Positions 7,912 to 17,190 of a stretch of DNA of 50,294 bases are shown here, piece by piece; the stretch's first letter is position 1; every line of letters begins with the position of its first letter. Location: the NCBI GenBank assembly GCA_020351915.1, contig CP070673.1, positions 4,669,105-4,719,398 on the forward strand, in the 5' to 3' direction. This DNA comes from Deltaproteobacteria bacterium (lineage in GTDB: Bacteria; Desulfobacterota; DSM-4660; Desulfatiglandales; B25-G16). The notes beneath the pieces were generated by a model. That model was not told the DNA's origin. It did no database searches and was given only the letters and a program-made list of their open reading frames with translations. A program made the position numbers and the translations under genes.

Positions 7912-9906
7912 TCAGATCCTATGTCTCCTGCCTGCCCATTGCCACAGTATCACTCCTGCAAGCATACTGGTACCTATGGTGTCGGTCAACCAGCCAGGAT
8001 AAATAAGCACTATTGCTCCAGCTGCCATTAAAAACCGTTGCAGCCAGTTTGCCCTGTCCAGCAAATACCCCTCGATGGCGGCACCCAAACCTGCGACCCC
8101 TATGATACTGGTGATAACCGCTAAAGCGATTGCTGCTGGCGAGCCGACCATTAACAATACGTTATTATAGACGAACATGAAGGGGATGATCAAGATCAGA
8201 ATGCCCAGACGCATAGCCTGAAATCCGGTTTGCATCATTGGTGCACCGGCCAGTCCGGCACCGACGATGGCTGCCGGGCATACGGGAGGGGTGATCATCG
8301 ATGCCATGCCGAAGTAAAAAACAAACAAGTGAGCTGCTATCGGTGCCACGTCGAGCTGCACGATAGCCGGCGCTATCAAGGTTGCTAACATGATGTAGCA
8401 GGGGGTGGTAGGCAGCCCCATGCTGAGAACATAGGCTCCCGCTGCTGCTAACAGCAGCAGCGTTATGAGATGTCCTCCAGATAAGTTCACGAGCCCACCA
8501 GCGAGACTCAGTCCCAGGCCAGTTAATGAGAGGGAACCCATGATGATTCCTATCAAAGCGCAGACCGTGACTATGTCTATCATTCCGCGGGCCGTGGCCT
8601 CAAGGGTGGCGACTATTTGCCTTAGACCCAATCGTGTTTCTTTTTTGATAAGACTCACCAAGAACAAGGAGGCTACAGCATAGAGGGCAGATGTCTGAGG
8701 TGAATAGCCTGCCACCCCCAAATAATAGATCAGCACGCCTAAAGGGAGGAAGTAGAGCCAGCCCCGTCTCAGTGTTTTCTTGAGCGATGGCAATTCCTGG
8801 CGAGGTAAACCCCGTAGTCCCGTTTTCACTGCCTCGATGTGAACCATGGTGAATAGACCCACATAGTAAAGAATAGCGGGCAACAATCCTGCAATGCACA
8901 CAGTAACATATGATACGCCCAAAAAGTCAGCCATGATAAAGGCTGCCGCACCCATAACAGGTGGCATCAGTTGCCCACCCGTGGAGGCAACAGACTCTAC
9001 CGCTCCGGCGAAGTGAGGCTCGTAGCCCGTTTGTTTCATTAAAGGAATAGTCACCGAACCCGTAGCAGCCACATTAGCCACGGCGCTTCCTGACATGGAG
9101 CCAAACAGGGTGCTCGCTATGATCGCTCCCTTGGCTGGGCCACCCCTCACTCCTCCAATGAGCGAAAACGCCAGGTCAGTGAAGAAACTACCTCCCCCGG
9201 TCACCCGGAGAAGGGTGGCAAATAAGATAAAAGCGAAGATCACTACCAACACGATGTTCAGAAGCAATCCGAACACGCCATCTTGAGACAAATACATAAC
9301 AGCCATCACCCGGCTCAAGGGATACCCCCTCCCTACCAAAATACCAGGGAAATAGTTACAATACATGGCGTAGAATAGGAAAAAACCGGCTATGACAACA
9401 ATAGCGATACCAACCACTCGCCTTGTGGCCTCAAGCAAGAGGAGGATGGTGATAATGCCTAATATGAGTTCCAGAGGATTAGCCCAAGGTGAATGTTCCA
9501 TTAACGTTGAAGCATTAAAGAAGATATAGCCACACACGGCCAGGCTGGCCAGTATGAGTGGAATTTCATACCATGGCAACCTATCCCTCGGCGCATTCTG
9601 TGTAGCCGGAACCACCAAAAAGGTGAACACCAAAATCAAACCTAATGCTAGAGCCCGAAATGCGAAAGGGTGTAAAAAGATCTTTTCTGTGGTGAAGAAC
9701 CCGAGAAGATAGACAATCTCATAGACTACATAGACAACACCAATAGCAGTCACTATCTTTGACAGTGCCCCCTTGTATTGCCTAAACCTGCTTGGCGCTG
9801 AGCTTTGTTGATGAGCAACCACTTGTCTATCTCCAGTCTTCCCTTCAGCCGATTTTTGGCAAAGACCTCCGGTTTGGCTTCCCACGTTGCCTAGTGTTAG
9901 TGGCAT
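7912..9906 (-). CDS. TRAP transporter permease, fused small and large subunits (TAXI-associated type)
   Basis: A 664-residue polytopic membrane protein of the fused 4TM/12TM TRAP type, in which the DctQ-like and DctM-like parts are one chain. After a soluble start of about 50 residues come several N-terminal helices, then the DctM-like domain. The latter contains the characteristic LFGSMSGSAVANVAATGSVTIPLMKQ-type loop (near 265-290) and a second loop GLPTTPCYIML near 515. It drives sodium- or proton-coupled uptake of an organic acid with the TAXI binding protein encoded just upstream (10109-11119). The start is uncertain: the ATG at 9906 has only a weak ribosome site and overlaps the small reading frame at 9845-10087, so a later start is possible. 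Confidence 0.92.
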   Translation of the reverse strand: MPLTLGNVGSQTGGLCQKSAEGKTGDRQVVAHQQSSAPSRFRQYKGALSKIVTAIGVVYVVYEIVYLLGFFTTEKIFLHPFAFRALALGLILVFTFLVVPATQNAPRDRLPWYEIPLILASLAVCGYIFFNASTLMEHSPWANPLELILGIITILLLLEATRRVVGIAIVVIAGFFLFYAMYCNYFPGILVGRGYPLSRVMAVMYLSQDGVFGLLLNIVLVVIFAFILFATLLRVTGGGSFFTDLAFSLIGGVRGGPAKGAIIASTLFGSMSGSAVANVAATGSVTIPLMKQTGYEPHFAGAVESVASTGGQLMPPVMGAAAFIMADFLGVSYVTVCIAGLLPAILYYVGLFTMVHIEAVKTGLRGLPRQELPSLKKTLRRGWLYFLPLGVLIYYLGVAGYSPQTSALYAVASLFLVSLIKKETRLGLRQIVATLEATARGMIDIVTVCALIGIIMGSLSLTGLGLSLAGGLVNLSGGHLITLLLLAAAGAYVLSMGLPTTPCYIMLATLIAPAIVQLDVAPIAAHLFVFYFGMASMITPPVCPAAIVGAGLAGAPMMQTGFQAMRLGILILIIPFMFVYNNVLLMVGSPAAIALAVITSIIGVAGLGAAIEGYLLDRANWLQRFLMAAGAIVLIYPGWLTDTIGTSMLAGVILWQWAGRRHRI

Positions 9907-10087
9907 ATCCCATCATAAATTGGTCATCCCTTGAGGAAGCGTCTAATTCAAGTTGACGTATAATCCATCTCTTATAGAGGGCCTCAAATTCTGTGGGGAC
10001 CCGCTCTTGCAGAAAGGCGGCTCTATTAATAATACTTACTGCCTTGGGTTGATATTTGTAATAAGGGGGCGCTTGTATCCACATCAC
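9845..10087 (-). CDS. Possible small protein between TAXI and TRAP genes
   Basis: An 80-residue reading frame starts with GTG-ATG after an AGGGGGT ribosome-like site, 21 bases beyond the TAXI stop, and overlaps the start of the TRAP permease by 62 bases. The product is basic, without membrane segment or signal peptide (NRAAFLQERVPTEFEALYKR in the centre), and I recognise no family. It could be a genuine translationally coupled small protein, or a leader that couples permease translation. It could also be spurious, with the permease starting later. Confidence 0.35.
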   Translation of the reverse strand: MMWIQAPPYYKYQPKAVSIINRAAFLQERVPTEFEALYKRWIIRQLELDASSRDDQFMMGYATNTRQRGKPNRRSLPKIG

Positions 10088-10108
10088 GGCACCCCCTTAT
10101 TTTGATTG

Positions 10109-11119
10109 TTATCTCCCGGCCGCTAAGTTTTGTTCTTGTAGCCTCTCCAATTCCGAAGTCCAGAGGCCCTTATCCTTGTAAAAGCTGATAGCGCCTGGGT
10201 GGAATGGCACCGATGGGTTCTTGGTGGCATTTTCTAAGACCCATAATTTAGCTCTGGGATGCACCCTGTGAAGCTCCTTTAAATGGCTATAGAGGGTATC
10301 GAGCAGTTTATACACCAGTTGTGCATCCAAATCTTCCCTGGCAACTACCACCGCCCTCCAGCCAATACAAGGAATGTCCTCCTTCAATCCATAGAGTCCT
10401 TTCTGGATAACCGCCGGATACATGCCCGGCGATTTTTTCCCCGCATATTCCGCTGCCTCCTTTGGTACGGGGATTGCTTGGACACCAACGGTCCTTTTGA
10501 GTTGTTCAATATGCGGCCCCACAACAAACTGGTAAACATCGATCTTCCCTTCAATAAGGGCGTTAGTACACTCAGCGGGGCTTCCTATTTGCAATCTCTT
10601 GTACTTCCCTTTCAGTTTGTAATAATCGTCAACCACATGGAGCCCAGTAGCCAATGTGGTGACTGCCCCCGGCGGCGTATCGATGACTATCCTCTTACCT
10701 GTAAAGTCCTCTATCGATTTTATGCCTGTATCAGGTCTGGTCCAAAATGACATCAAGGTAACATGGCCTGCTGCGAGCAAGCGAAAATTAGTTAACTTTC
10801 CCTTACCGACTCTGAACAATTCTGAACCACGATAGGCCCCACCCGAATCAACAGCATTATCCATAGCTAGCTCAACTTCACCTGCCTCCATAAGCGGCCC
10901 CCATTCTATGCTGCCTCGGGTGGGTTCAACGGCTACCTTTACCCCAGCATACTTGGTAAAGATAGCGGCCATGCCAGCCGTTACATAGTAGAAAGTGCCC
11001 CCGATTGGTTTGGTGGCGAAAGAGATAAAAGTTGTCGCAGACGCTGCTTTGGCAGACCCCGCAAAAACCAGACTGACCACCAAAAAGCCCGATATGAGCA
11101 AACAAAATGATTTTTTCAT
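10109..11119 (-). CDS. TAXI-family TRAP transporter solute-binding protein
   Basis: A periplasmic binding protein of the TAXI family, about 336 residues, partner of the fused TRAP permease downstream. The N terminus from the ATG at 11119 is a signal peptide (MKKSFCLLISGFLVVSLVFA, then AKA). Typical TAXI features follow: FATKPIGGTFYYVTAGMAAIF near the start of the mature protein, TRGSIEWGPLMEAGEVELAM about 25 residues later, and TGKRIVIDTPPGA near the middle. The upstream GTG at 11191 is disfavoured because it would add a charged extension before the signal peptide. GGAGGGAAAGG supports the ATG. TAXI proteins bind glutamate or other organic acids; the ligand here is unknown. Confidence 0.92.
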   Translation of the reverse strand: MKKSFCLLISGFLVVSLVFAGSAKAASATTFISFATKPIGGTFYYVTAGMAAIFTKYAGVKVAVEPTRGSIEWGPLMEAGEVELAMDNAVDSGGAYRGSELFRVGKGKLTNFRLLAAGHVTLMSFWTRPDTGIKSIEDFTGKRIVIDTPPGAVTTLATGLHVVDDYYKLKGKYKRLQIGSPAECTNALIEGKIDVYQFVVGPHIEQLKRTVGVQAIPVPKEAAEYAGKKSPGMYPAVIQKGLYGLKEDIPCIGWRAVVVAREDLDAQLVYKLLDTLYSHLKELHRVHPRAKLWVLENATKNPSVPFHPGAISFYKDKGLWTSELERLQEQNLAAGR

Positions 11120-11621
11120 CCTTTCCCTCCTTCTTCTTCTTGAGTTGAATTTACTATACGGTATTCCTGGTTTTTGTATAGCATCTACCACCCCCTTTCT
11201 TTTTGAAAGTGCTGGCGGACCAAACCAGAGGCCCCAAATATCACCACCTCACTTAACCTTTCAATGGTTGGTAAATATTATGAAACAGGGAACCCTAAGT
11301 GCTTACTCCCAATGGGTGCCAAACTTGGAAACTAGCGTTATTCCGGCCCGTAGGCGGGAAAATAATAGGGAGTATAAGCACCAAATTTCCGTTGCGTACA
11401 AAATGGAAAATGGGATATTGGGAATAGAAGCAAAAAGAATCATTTTCGATTGTTCCAAAGTCCTTCAAGCCAATATTTTGACATGAAACATTTGCTTTGC
11501 ATATTCCAGCGTGGCAACTTTGTCCTGCAATCCTGCGGGATGAGCGAAAGCAAGCTAACCTTTGTTGAATGGATATGCGCCCTTTTGTGAAGGGGGGTCA
11601 AAGAAGAATGAATTTTGATTG
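11120..11621. other. Intergenic region upstream of the TAXI gene and downstream of livF
   Basis: About 500 bases without a supportable gene. The part adjoining 11119 must hold the promoter and ribosome site of the TAXI-TRAP set. A CCCTT/AAGGG mini-hairpin at about 11582-11596 lies just beyond the livF stop and could be a weak terminator for the ABC operon, though no T run follows it. Confidence 0.4.
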
Positions 11622-12320
11622 TTAGGCTACCGCGAGGTACTTCCCCATCACTTCGGGTTTAGCCTCCAGATCCTCAGGGAGAGATTCATATACGATCTGC
11701 CCCTTACTCAATATGTAAACATAACCGGCCAGCTCCATAGCCATCCCCAGGTTTTGCTCAACCAGTAATATGGAGAGTCCCTCCTGATTCAGTTCACTTA
11801 TCACCTCACTAATCTGCCGGACGACCATAGGAGCTAGCCCTTCAGAGGGTTCATCCATGAGGAGCAATTCGGGGTTGGTCATTAGTGTCCGGGCAATACT
11901 CAGCATCTGTTGTTCACCGCCACTGAGAAGGTTGCCTTTAAGATTGCTCCGTTGAGCCAGTATAGGGAAAAGCGAATATACCCTTTCCAGTGTCCACCTC
12001 CCCTCCTTGGCTGCCATGGTGAGATTCTCGATAACGCTAAGGGAGGGGAAAATCTGCCTCCCCTGTGGGACGACTCCTATCCCGGCCTGGGCAACCTGAT
12101 ACAATTTTAGACCGCTGATGTTCTCTCCCTTGAAGCGTACTGACCCCTTTTCAGGTGGGACAGCCCCCCACACAGAGCGAACGACTGTTGTCTTGCCCAT
12201 GCCATTACGTCCCAGCAACGCGACAACCTGACCTTCCTCGATTGAGAGCGAAACCCCATAGAGAATATGGGTTTGTCCGTAGTAAGTGTGGATGTCAACC
12301 ACTTCCAGTATCTTGGACAC
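11622..12320 (-). CDS. livF: LivF-type ABC transporter ATPase
   Basis: The second ATPase of a branched-chain-amino-acid-type (HAAT) ABC importer, 232 residues. Walker A is GRNGMGKTT (37-45), the Q-loop region is VVPQGRQIFPSLSV (83-96), the signature is LSGGEQQML (132-140), and Walker B is LLLMDEPSEGL (about 152-162). The conserved switch histidine position in ILLVEQNL has glutamine context typical of LivF rather than LivG. It overlaps livG by 26 bases, so the two are translationally linked. It is the last gene of a livK-H-M-G-F operon. HAAT systems in anaerobic degraders often import aromatic or other carboxylates rather than amino acids. Confidence 0.95.
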   Translation of the reverse strand: MSKILEVVDIHTYYGQTHILYGVSLSIEEGQVVALLGRNGMGKTTVVRSVWGAVPPEKGSVRFKGENISGLKLYQVAQAGIGVVPQGRQIFPSLSVIENLTMAAKEGRWTLERVYSLFPILAQRSNLKGNLLSGGEQQMLSIARTLMTNPELLLMDEPSEGLAPMVVRQISEVISELNQEGLSILLVEQNLGMAMELAGYVYILSKGQIVYESLPEDLEAKPEVMGKYLAVA

Positions 12321-13062
12321 TTTCCTTGCCCCCGAAATAAATCTCCCTGACCTTGGGGTTGGCCTGGATTTCCTCAGGCCTCCCTTCAGCTATAAGCACC
12401 CCATAACTGAGTACTATAATGCGGTCAGCCAGATCAAACACGATATCCATATCGTGGGAAACAAAGAGAACTGCTGTCTCTTCAGGCAAATTACGGATAT
12501 AGGCGAGTAACTGGTTGGTTTCACTGTCTGATAGACCGGCACTCGGTTCATCAAGTAATAGAAGCATTGGGTCTGAAGCCAGGCTCAGAGCAATCTCCAT
12601 CATCCTCTGCTCACCATAAGAAAGGGAGGTAATGGGAAAGCTTCTTTTCTCCCATAATCCCATCGAGTCCATTAGCTTCTGGACCTTGATAAAGCGAGGG
12701 TTATTGCTATCAATGGACTGCGATATTTGCAAACGAAAGGGCTGCTTCCCCTGAAGGGCGAGAAGGATATTATCCATCACACTGAGATTAAAGAATAGAT
12801 TGTTTAACTGGAAGGAATAGGCCAGACCCAGGTGCAGACGTTTGTGAACGGGCATGTTTGTCACATTTTGTCCCAAAATAGAAACATCCCCCCTGGACGG
12901 GGGCAGCTCCCCGCTCAGGACATTGATTAGCGTTGTCTTGCCAGCCCCATTAGGACCAATCAGGGCCAGGTACTCACCCGGCTTCATGCTGAAGGAGACA
13001 TTTTGAAGCACCTGAAGTCCACCAAAGTTTTTCGACAAGCCCTTAACCTTTAACGCTTCCAT
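12295..13062 (-). CDS. livG: LivG-type ABC transporter ATPase
   Basis: The first ATPase of the HAAT-type importer, 255 residues. Walker A is GPNGAGKTT (36-44). The signature LSYGEQRMMEIALSLA is followed by Walker B LLLLDEPSAGL and the switch histidine in VLFVSHDMD. The long insertion between the Q-loop and the signature (about 100-145) and the C-terminal IRE-containing tail are usual for LivG. Overlaps of 13 bases with livM and 26 bases with livF show tight operon structure. It couples ATP hydrolysis to substrate movement through the LivH/LivM pore. Confidence 0.95.
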   Translation of the reverse strand: MEALKVKGLSKNFGGLQVLQNVSFSMKPGEYLALIGPNGAGKTTLINVLSGELPPSRGDVSILGQNVTNMPVHKRLHLGLAYSFQLNNLFFNLSVMDNILLALQGKQPFRLQISQSIDSNNPRFIKVQKLMDSMGLWEKRSFPITSLSYGEQRMMEIALSLASDPMLLLLDEPSAGLSDSETNQLLAYIRNLPEETAVLFVSHDMDIVFDLADRIIVLSYGVLIAEGRPEEIQANPKVREIYFGGKESVQDTGSG

Positions 13063-14045
13063 AATTTCTCACCCACTATATCCCATAATCTAAACAGGTG
13101 AGGGGCAATTCCCCCCCGAATATACATGGCGGTTATCACGAAAGTAGCCCCCAGAGCCAATGGCCAGCGTTCCGGGAAATAAATGCTGGAAAGGTGCTCA
13201 ATAGTAAGGATGATCAATGTGCCGAGAAATGCTCCAACAAGCGTCACCGCCCCACCTAAAATGACGATGAACATACCCAGACCGGACAAATGGATACCAA
13301 GGGCGTGTGGGCCTACATACTCATTGAAGTAAACATATAATATCCCAGCCACCCCGGCAAAGAGGGCGCTGATAATGAAAATTGTGTACTTGAAGGCCCA
13401 TGTATTATAACCGAGTGCCCTCATCCGAGATTCATTCCCGGCAATCCCTCGTAGAACTCTGCCAAAAGGAGAACTGACCAGTCGTTTCATGATAAAATAG
13501 CAAATGGCGAATATGATAAAGACAAAGTAGTAGAACAGAAGCGGGTTCCAGTCAACGGGGAATCCAAGGTTCAAAACCATGATGCCACCCAGCCCGTCAT
13601 CACCACCGGTCACTGATCGCCACAGCCAGGCAATCCAGAATAGCAGTTGGCAAAGGGCAAAGGTAATCAGCAGGAAGTATATTCCCGAGACACGAAGAGC
13701 TATGAGACCAAAAAGGCAGGCGACAACTCCTGCCGCCAGAAGAGCCACGGAAGCAGTCAACCAGAAGCTCCCTACCTCATAATTAAGCGTTAAGATAGCG
13801 GCAACATAACCAGCAGTGCCAAAATAAGCGGCATGCCCCAGGGAAGGCAGGTCAGCATAACCCATCAGGAGGTCTAAACTCATTGCGAAGAGAGCATAAA
13901 TCAGGATCTTACTCATCAGGTTCTGTATATAAGTGGACACAAGTGGAGGTAGTAGCACCAGAATTAAGCCACAAATAACTAAAAGAGCTATTATAGGCAG
14001 CTGCCGCCTTCCAGCCGGTTCGAATGGTGGGGAAGCGGTCTCCAC
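13050..14045 (-). CDS. livM: LivM-type ABC transporter permease
   Basis: A 331-residue permease with about ten hydrophobic segments. The LivM signature LLMGYADLPSLGHAAYFGTAGY is visible near residues 59-80, as is the conserved cytoplasmic loop RVLRGIAGNESRMRALGYNT (about 195-214) that contacts the ATPases. It pairs with LivH to form the membrane pore. It abuts livH with no spacer and overlaps livG, so it is co-transcribed. The short C-terminal tail lacks the fused ATPase seen in some relatives. Confidence 0.94.
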   Translation of the reverse strand: METASPPFEPAGRRQLPIIALLVICGLILVLLPPLVSTYIQNLMSKILIYALFAMSLDLLMGYADLPSLGHAAYFGTAGYVAAILTLNYEVGSFWLTASVALLAAGVVACLFGLIALRVSGIYFLLITFALCQLLFWIAWLWRSVTGGDDGLGGIMVLNLGFPVDWNPLLFYYFVFIIFAICYFIMKRLVSSPFGRVLRGIAGNESRMRALGYNTWAFKYTIFIISALFAGVAGILYVYFNEYVGPHALGIHLSGLGMFIVILGGAVTLVGAFLGTLIILTIEHLSSIYFPERWPLALGATFVITAMYIRGGIAPHLFRLWDIVGEKLWKR

Positions 14046-14894
14046 TTAAGTCTTCCTCCCTAAGAGGCCAGATGGTCTGAATAATAAAACAAGTACCAGT
14101 GCCAGGTAAATGGCGAAATAGGCAAGACCGGGGAAAAGAGCCTTACTAAAGGCATCAAGGATACCAATCATCAGGCTTGCCAGTGCTGCACCAGAGATGG
14201 ATCCAGTCCCCCCGATCACCACAACAATTAATGCCAGGAGCAGGGCATCCATAGCGACCTCAGGATATGCTCCCACTATGGGTACTCCTAAGATGCCGGC
14301 AAAACCGGCAATAAAGGCGCCAAGACAGAAGACCAGGGTAAAGATAAGCCCAATGTTAATACCTAGCCCCATGGTCATTTCCTTATTGTCCATCCCTGCA
14401 CGAATCATCGCTCCGACTCTCGTTCGATCAAAGAGATAGAGCCCTAAACCTATTGCTATTCCAGCAATAACAATAATCAAGCGATAAACGGGGAAGGTGA
14501 GCTCACCGACATGGACAGATCCGGCAATGGGCGTGGTCACAATCTGGGGCAGCGTCCCCCAGATCCAGGTCGCAATATTGGTTAGGATATAGATAAAGCC
14601 AAAGCTTATCAATACCTGCTCCAATATCTGTCCATGGAGGTGGCGCAGGAACCATCGCTCCTTAGCCAGCCCGATCACGGCCGCGCTCACTCCACCGCCA
14701 AGGGCAGCCAGAATGAAGTGTACCCCCTGCCTAGATAGAAACACCCCAACATAGGCGCCAAAAAGGAATAGGGCACCGTGAGCGAGGTTTAAAACCCCCA
14801 TAAGGCCCAGAATCAACGATAGTCCGGCAGCAAGAAGAAATAATACTGCCCCAAAGGAAAGCCCATTCAGCAGGTTTATAAGGATTGCATCCAA
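14046..14894 (-). CDS. livH: LivH-type ABC transporter permease
   Basis: A 282-residue permease with about eight membrane helices. The LivH hallmark near the N terminus, GLMGVLNLAHGALFLFGAYV (about 30-49), is intact. The loop RAGMDNKEMTMGLGINIG (about 167-184) is the ATPase-coupling region. It is first among the membrane components after livK and is followed directly by livM. With livM it forms the translocation channel for the ligand delivered by LivK. Confidence 0.94.
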   Translation of the reverse strand: MDAILINLLNGLSFGAVLFLLAAGLSLILGLMGVLNLAHGALFLFGAYVGVFLSRQGVHFILAALGGGVSAAVIGLAKERWFLRHLHGQILEQVLISFGFIYILTNIATWIWGTLPQIVTTPIAGSVHVGELTFPVYRLIIVIAGIAIGLGLYLFDRTRVGAMIRAGMDNKEMTMGLGINIGLIFTLVFCLGAFIAGFAGILGVPIVGAYPEVAMDALLLALIVVVIGGTGSISGAALASLMIGILDAFSKALFPGLAYFAIYLALVLVLLFRPSGLLGRKT

Positions 14895-15009
14895 ATTCCT
14901 CTGACCTCATTCCAGATACCTGAGGGAGGTGTCTTTCCACCTTGCCGTGGCCGCCCAACAGAAACAACCCCCCTCAGGAAAAAGAAGAGCGCGGAGCTCT
15001 CGGCTATCT

Positions 15010-16194
15010 TTAGCGCGGGCGGGTGTCAGTATATGTATGAACCACTTGCCACAGATACTCGCCCTTCACCTTCGCATTCTTCACGATATAGATGTTGAAA
15101 ATCCCCGCTCCCTCAGGGGTAAAGCGCAGAGGGCCACAAGGAGTTTGGATTCTAAGGTTCAAAATGGCCTGCCGAAGCTTTTCGGGTGAGGTATCACCCC
15201 CGGCCGCCTTTATCCCTTCCACAAGCACCTGGGCGTTTTGATAACCTCCAATCGCAAGGGTATCACCTGGCCGTGACCCGTATCTCTGTTTCCATCTGGC
15301 GACTACCCGATCATTAAGGGGATAGTCAAGAGTGGATGCATAGGCACTGGGACCAAGTATCCCTAAGGATATATCCCCGAGTTGTGGCAGTTTGTCCTCA
15401 TCCATCAGGTTGGAAGCAAATGCGCCTATCAGGGGCATCTTCTTAGAAACACCATAATCATGGTATTGGGTGACAAGGCGCAAAGCCCCGGCTCCTGCGA
15501 CCCAGGCGGAACATGCATCGGCCGGCTTCAAGGCACTAAAGTAGGGAGCGAAATCCACGTTACCCATGGGAAACCACTGTTCCTGAACGATCTCTCCCCC
15601 CTTCTCCTTGAACCCATCCATAAAACCGCCCACAAAGGCTCGGCCGGCGATATAGTCCGGACCCATGGTCGTCACTTTCCGGAAGCCGAGCTTTTCGTAA
15701 GCATACCAGCCCATGGGGGCACAGGTCTGCTGTTGTGTCCCATTTAAGACGATTAGCCATGGATACTTGGCTATAAGCGGCTTTGGAAACTGCATGACTT
15801 TCATGCTGATCACCTTATTTTTGTTCATATAGGGCTGGATTGCGTTGGCTACCCCGGAATGATTCGGCCCTATAATGGCAATCACTTTGTCCCGCTCTAC
15901 TAACTTTCTCGCCTTGTCCAGGGCGGTGGTCGGGTCTGTTGCAGAATCTTCCACGATGAGTTCTATCTTTCTGCCCGCAGCTTGCCAACCAGCATCCTCC
16001 AGGGCCATCTCTATACCAAACCTCGCCTTTGGTCCCTGAGGAAGCAATGCTCCGGTCAAGGGCAGAAGAGCACCAATCTTTATGGGTTTCGACGGTTCTG
16101 CTGCCAGAGTCACAGTACTGACTGGAGAGCAAAAAATGAGGCTCCCCATGACCATAATTGCGAATACAGCCAATAAACATTTTTTGCTATTCAT
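15010..16194 (-). CDS. livK: LivK-type periplasmic substrate-binding protein
   Basis: The receptor of the HAAT-type ABC importer, about 394 residues from the ATG at 16194, which has a strong AGGAGGTGG ribosome site; an upstream in-frame start would add 12 residues. A signal peptide precedes AEPSKPIKIGALLPLTGALL, the usual start of the mature Peripla_BP_6 domain. The binding-fold segments VIAIIGPNHSGVANAI and the hinge-side ATTLGPDYIAGR-like stretch (TTMGPDYIAGRAF) are present. A LIFC sequence near residue 21 is a poor lipobox, so a soluble periplasmic protein is more likely. The gap to livH (115 bases) is the largest in the operon. Similar proteins bind aromatic or aliphatic acids as well as amino acids. 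Confidence 0.92.
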   Translation of the reverse strand: MNSKKCLLAVFAIMVMGSLIFCSPVSTVTLAAEPSKPIKIGALLPLTGALLPQGPKARFGIEMALEDAGWQAAGRKIELIVEDSATDPTTALDKARKLVERDKVIAIIGPNHSGVANAIQPYMNKNKVISMKVMQFPKPLIAKYPWLIVLNGTQQQTCAPMGWYAYEKLGFRKVTTMGPDYIAGRAFVGGFMDGFKEKGGEIVQEQWFPMGNVDFAPYFSALKPADACSAWVAGAGALRLVTQYHDYGVSKKMPLIGAFASNLMDEDKLPQLGDISLGILGPSAYASTLDYPLNDRVVARWKQRYGSRPGDTLAIGGYQNAQVLVEGIKAAGGDTSPEKLRQAILNLRIQTPCGPLRFTPEGAGIFNIYIVKNAKVKGEYLWQVVHTYTDTRPR

Positions 16195-16236
16195 TGTACC
16201 ACCTCCTGCGTTAATGGTTAGTATTGACAAACATTA

Positions 16237-16482
16237 CTGTCCAAAATAGATCCAAAATCGCCTTTTTGGGCAGGTAAGTACATGATTTTACACGCCGGCT
16301 TCTGCCTGCAGTAATTCAGGTTGTCTTTGAGCGAATATGCTGTCCAAAAACGCCAAGTGGCGAGGGTTAAGGGTAATGAGAGGCGAAAAAGTCCTCTTAA
16401 GCCATAAAGAAAGGATTTTGGAAAACATGCACCTGCTTCAGAAGAATATGCGGGCATCTCCACAGCCGAAATGCTGTCCAAA
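16237..16482. repeat. Cluster of the 10-mer GCTGTCCAAA upstream of livK
   Basis: The plus-strand word GCTGTCCAAA occurs at 16339 and 16473, and a variant ACTGTCCAAA at 16236, all in the same orientation within 250 bases ahead of livK. Two more exact copies lie at 17494 and 17799, the last inside a transposase remnant. The surrounding 490 bases (16231-16719) hold no recognisable gene. Same-orientation spacing suggests either multiple regulator sites in the livK promoter region or remnants of insertion-sequence ends. Confidence 0.4.
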
Positions 16483-16719
16483 GAAAAAACCGATTTTGGT
16501 CAAGAGCGATAAACAAACTTGATTAAATCACCACAAAATTCTTATTGCACAGCATCGGCGATTATGTCAACTTTTTTGTATAACCTAAAATCCGATGTTG
16601 ATTTTGCCGGATCTATGGGTTTCGCTCTGTGGCCCACTGGTGACCCCATCAATTCCCATTTGTACTCACCCCAAGATATTGTCCAGTAAAGCCCAGCTCC
16701 TGTTAGCCATCACAGTATC

Positions 16720-17190
16720 TTAATTGGTCGCCACATATGCCTCAATTTCCACCATAGCATCTGGATTGGCAAGTCGGGTTACACCAATAAGGGTCATAGC
16801 TGTAGCTGTTTGGTCTCCGGGTGTTTTGCCAAAAAGCTCTGGATAATGCTCACACATCCAGCTTCGAAATTTCAACCACTCAGCAACATCGGTAGTAAAA
16901 ATTGTTACCTTCATAACATCATTTAGTGTCGCTCCAGCTAATTCCACCTGGATCTCGAGATTCTCCAAGGTCTTTGCTAACTGCTCGAACATGTTATCCT
17001 TTCCCACAAGAAATCCGTCTTTATCCACGGGAAGCGCACCGGAGATAAAGCTGATGGTCTTAGGCTGAGTTATCTTGGTGGCGTAGGAATAGATGGCAGC
17101 CTTTCCCCTAAATTCTGGGTGATCTTTCTCAACCTTATCATATCTTAGATCCCATAACTTATCACCGCCCTTAATTATCTCTTTCGCCAT
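16720..17190 (-). CDS. RidA-family (YjgF/YER057c/UK114) protein
   Basis: A 156-residue RidA-family protein. Family members form trimers with inter-subunit clefts that deaminate reactive enamine/imine intermediates or act in related amide and nitrogen metabolism. Visible features are the central FISGALPVDKDG strand, the helix MFEQLAKTLENLEIQVELAGATLNDVMKVTIF with its conserved acidic and threonine positions, and the C-terminal RLANPDAMVEIEAYV block, where the arginine binds the substrate carboxylate in canonical members. It is about 25 residues longer than E. coli RidA at the N terminus. AGGAGG five bases before the ATG supports the start. It stands alone between the ABC operon and mobile remnants. 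The exact role is unknown. Confidence 0.88.
   Translation of the reverse strand: MAKEIIKGGDKLWDLRYDKVEKDHPEFRGKAAIYSYATKITQPKTISFISGALPVDKDGFLVGKDNMFEQLAKTLENLEIQVELAGATLNDVMKVTIFTTDVAEWLKFRSWMCEHYPELFGKTPGDQTATAMTLIGVTRLANPDAMVEIEAYVATN

Noticed and set aside
10995..11486. 163-codon plus-strand open frame over the TAXI start region
   Set aside because: It overlaps the well-supported TAXI gene in antisense, has no ribosome site and resembles no family.
16237..16482. Sigma-54 promoters suggested by TTGGACAGC on the minus strand
   Set aside because: The -12 element TTGC at the correct spacing is missing in each copy.
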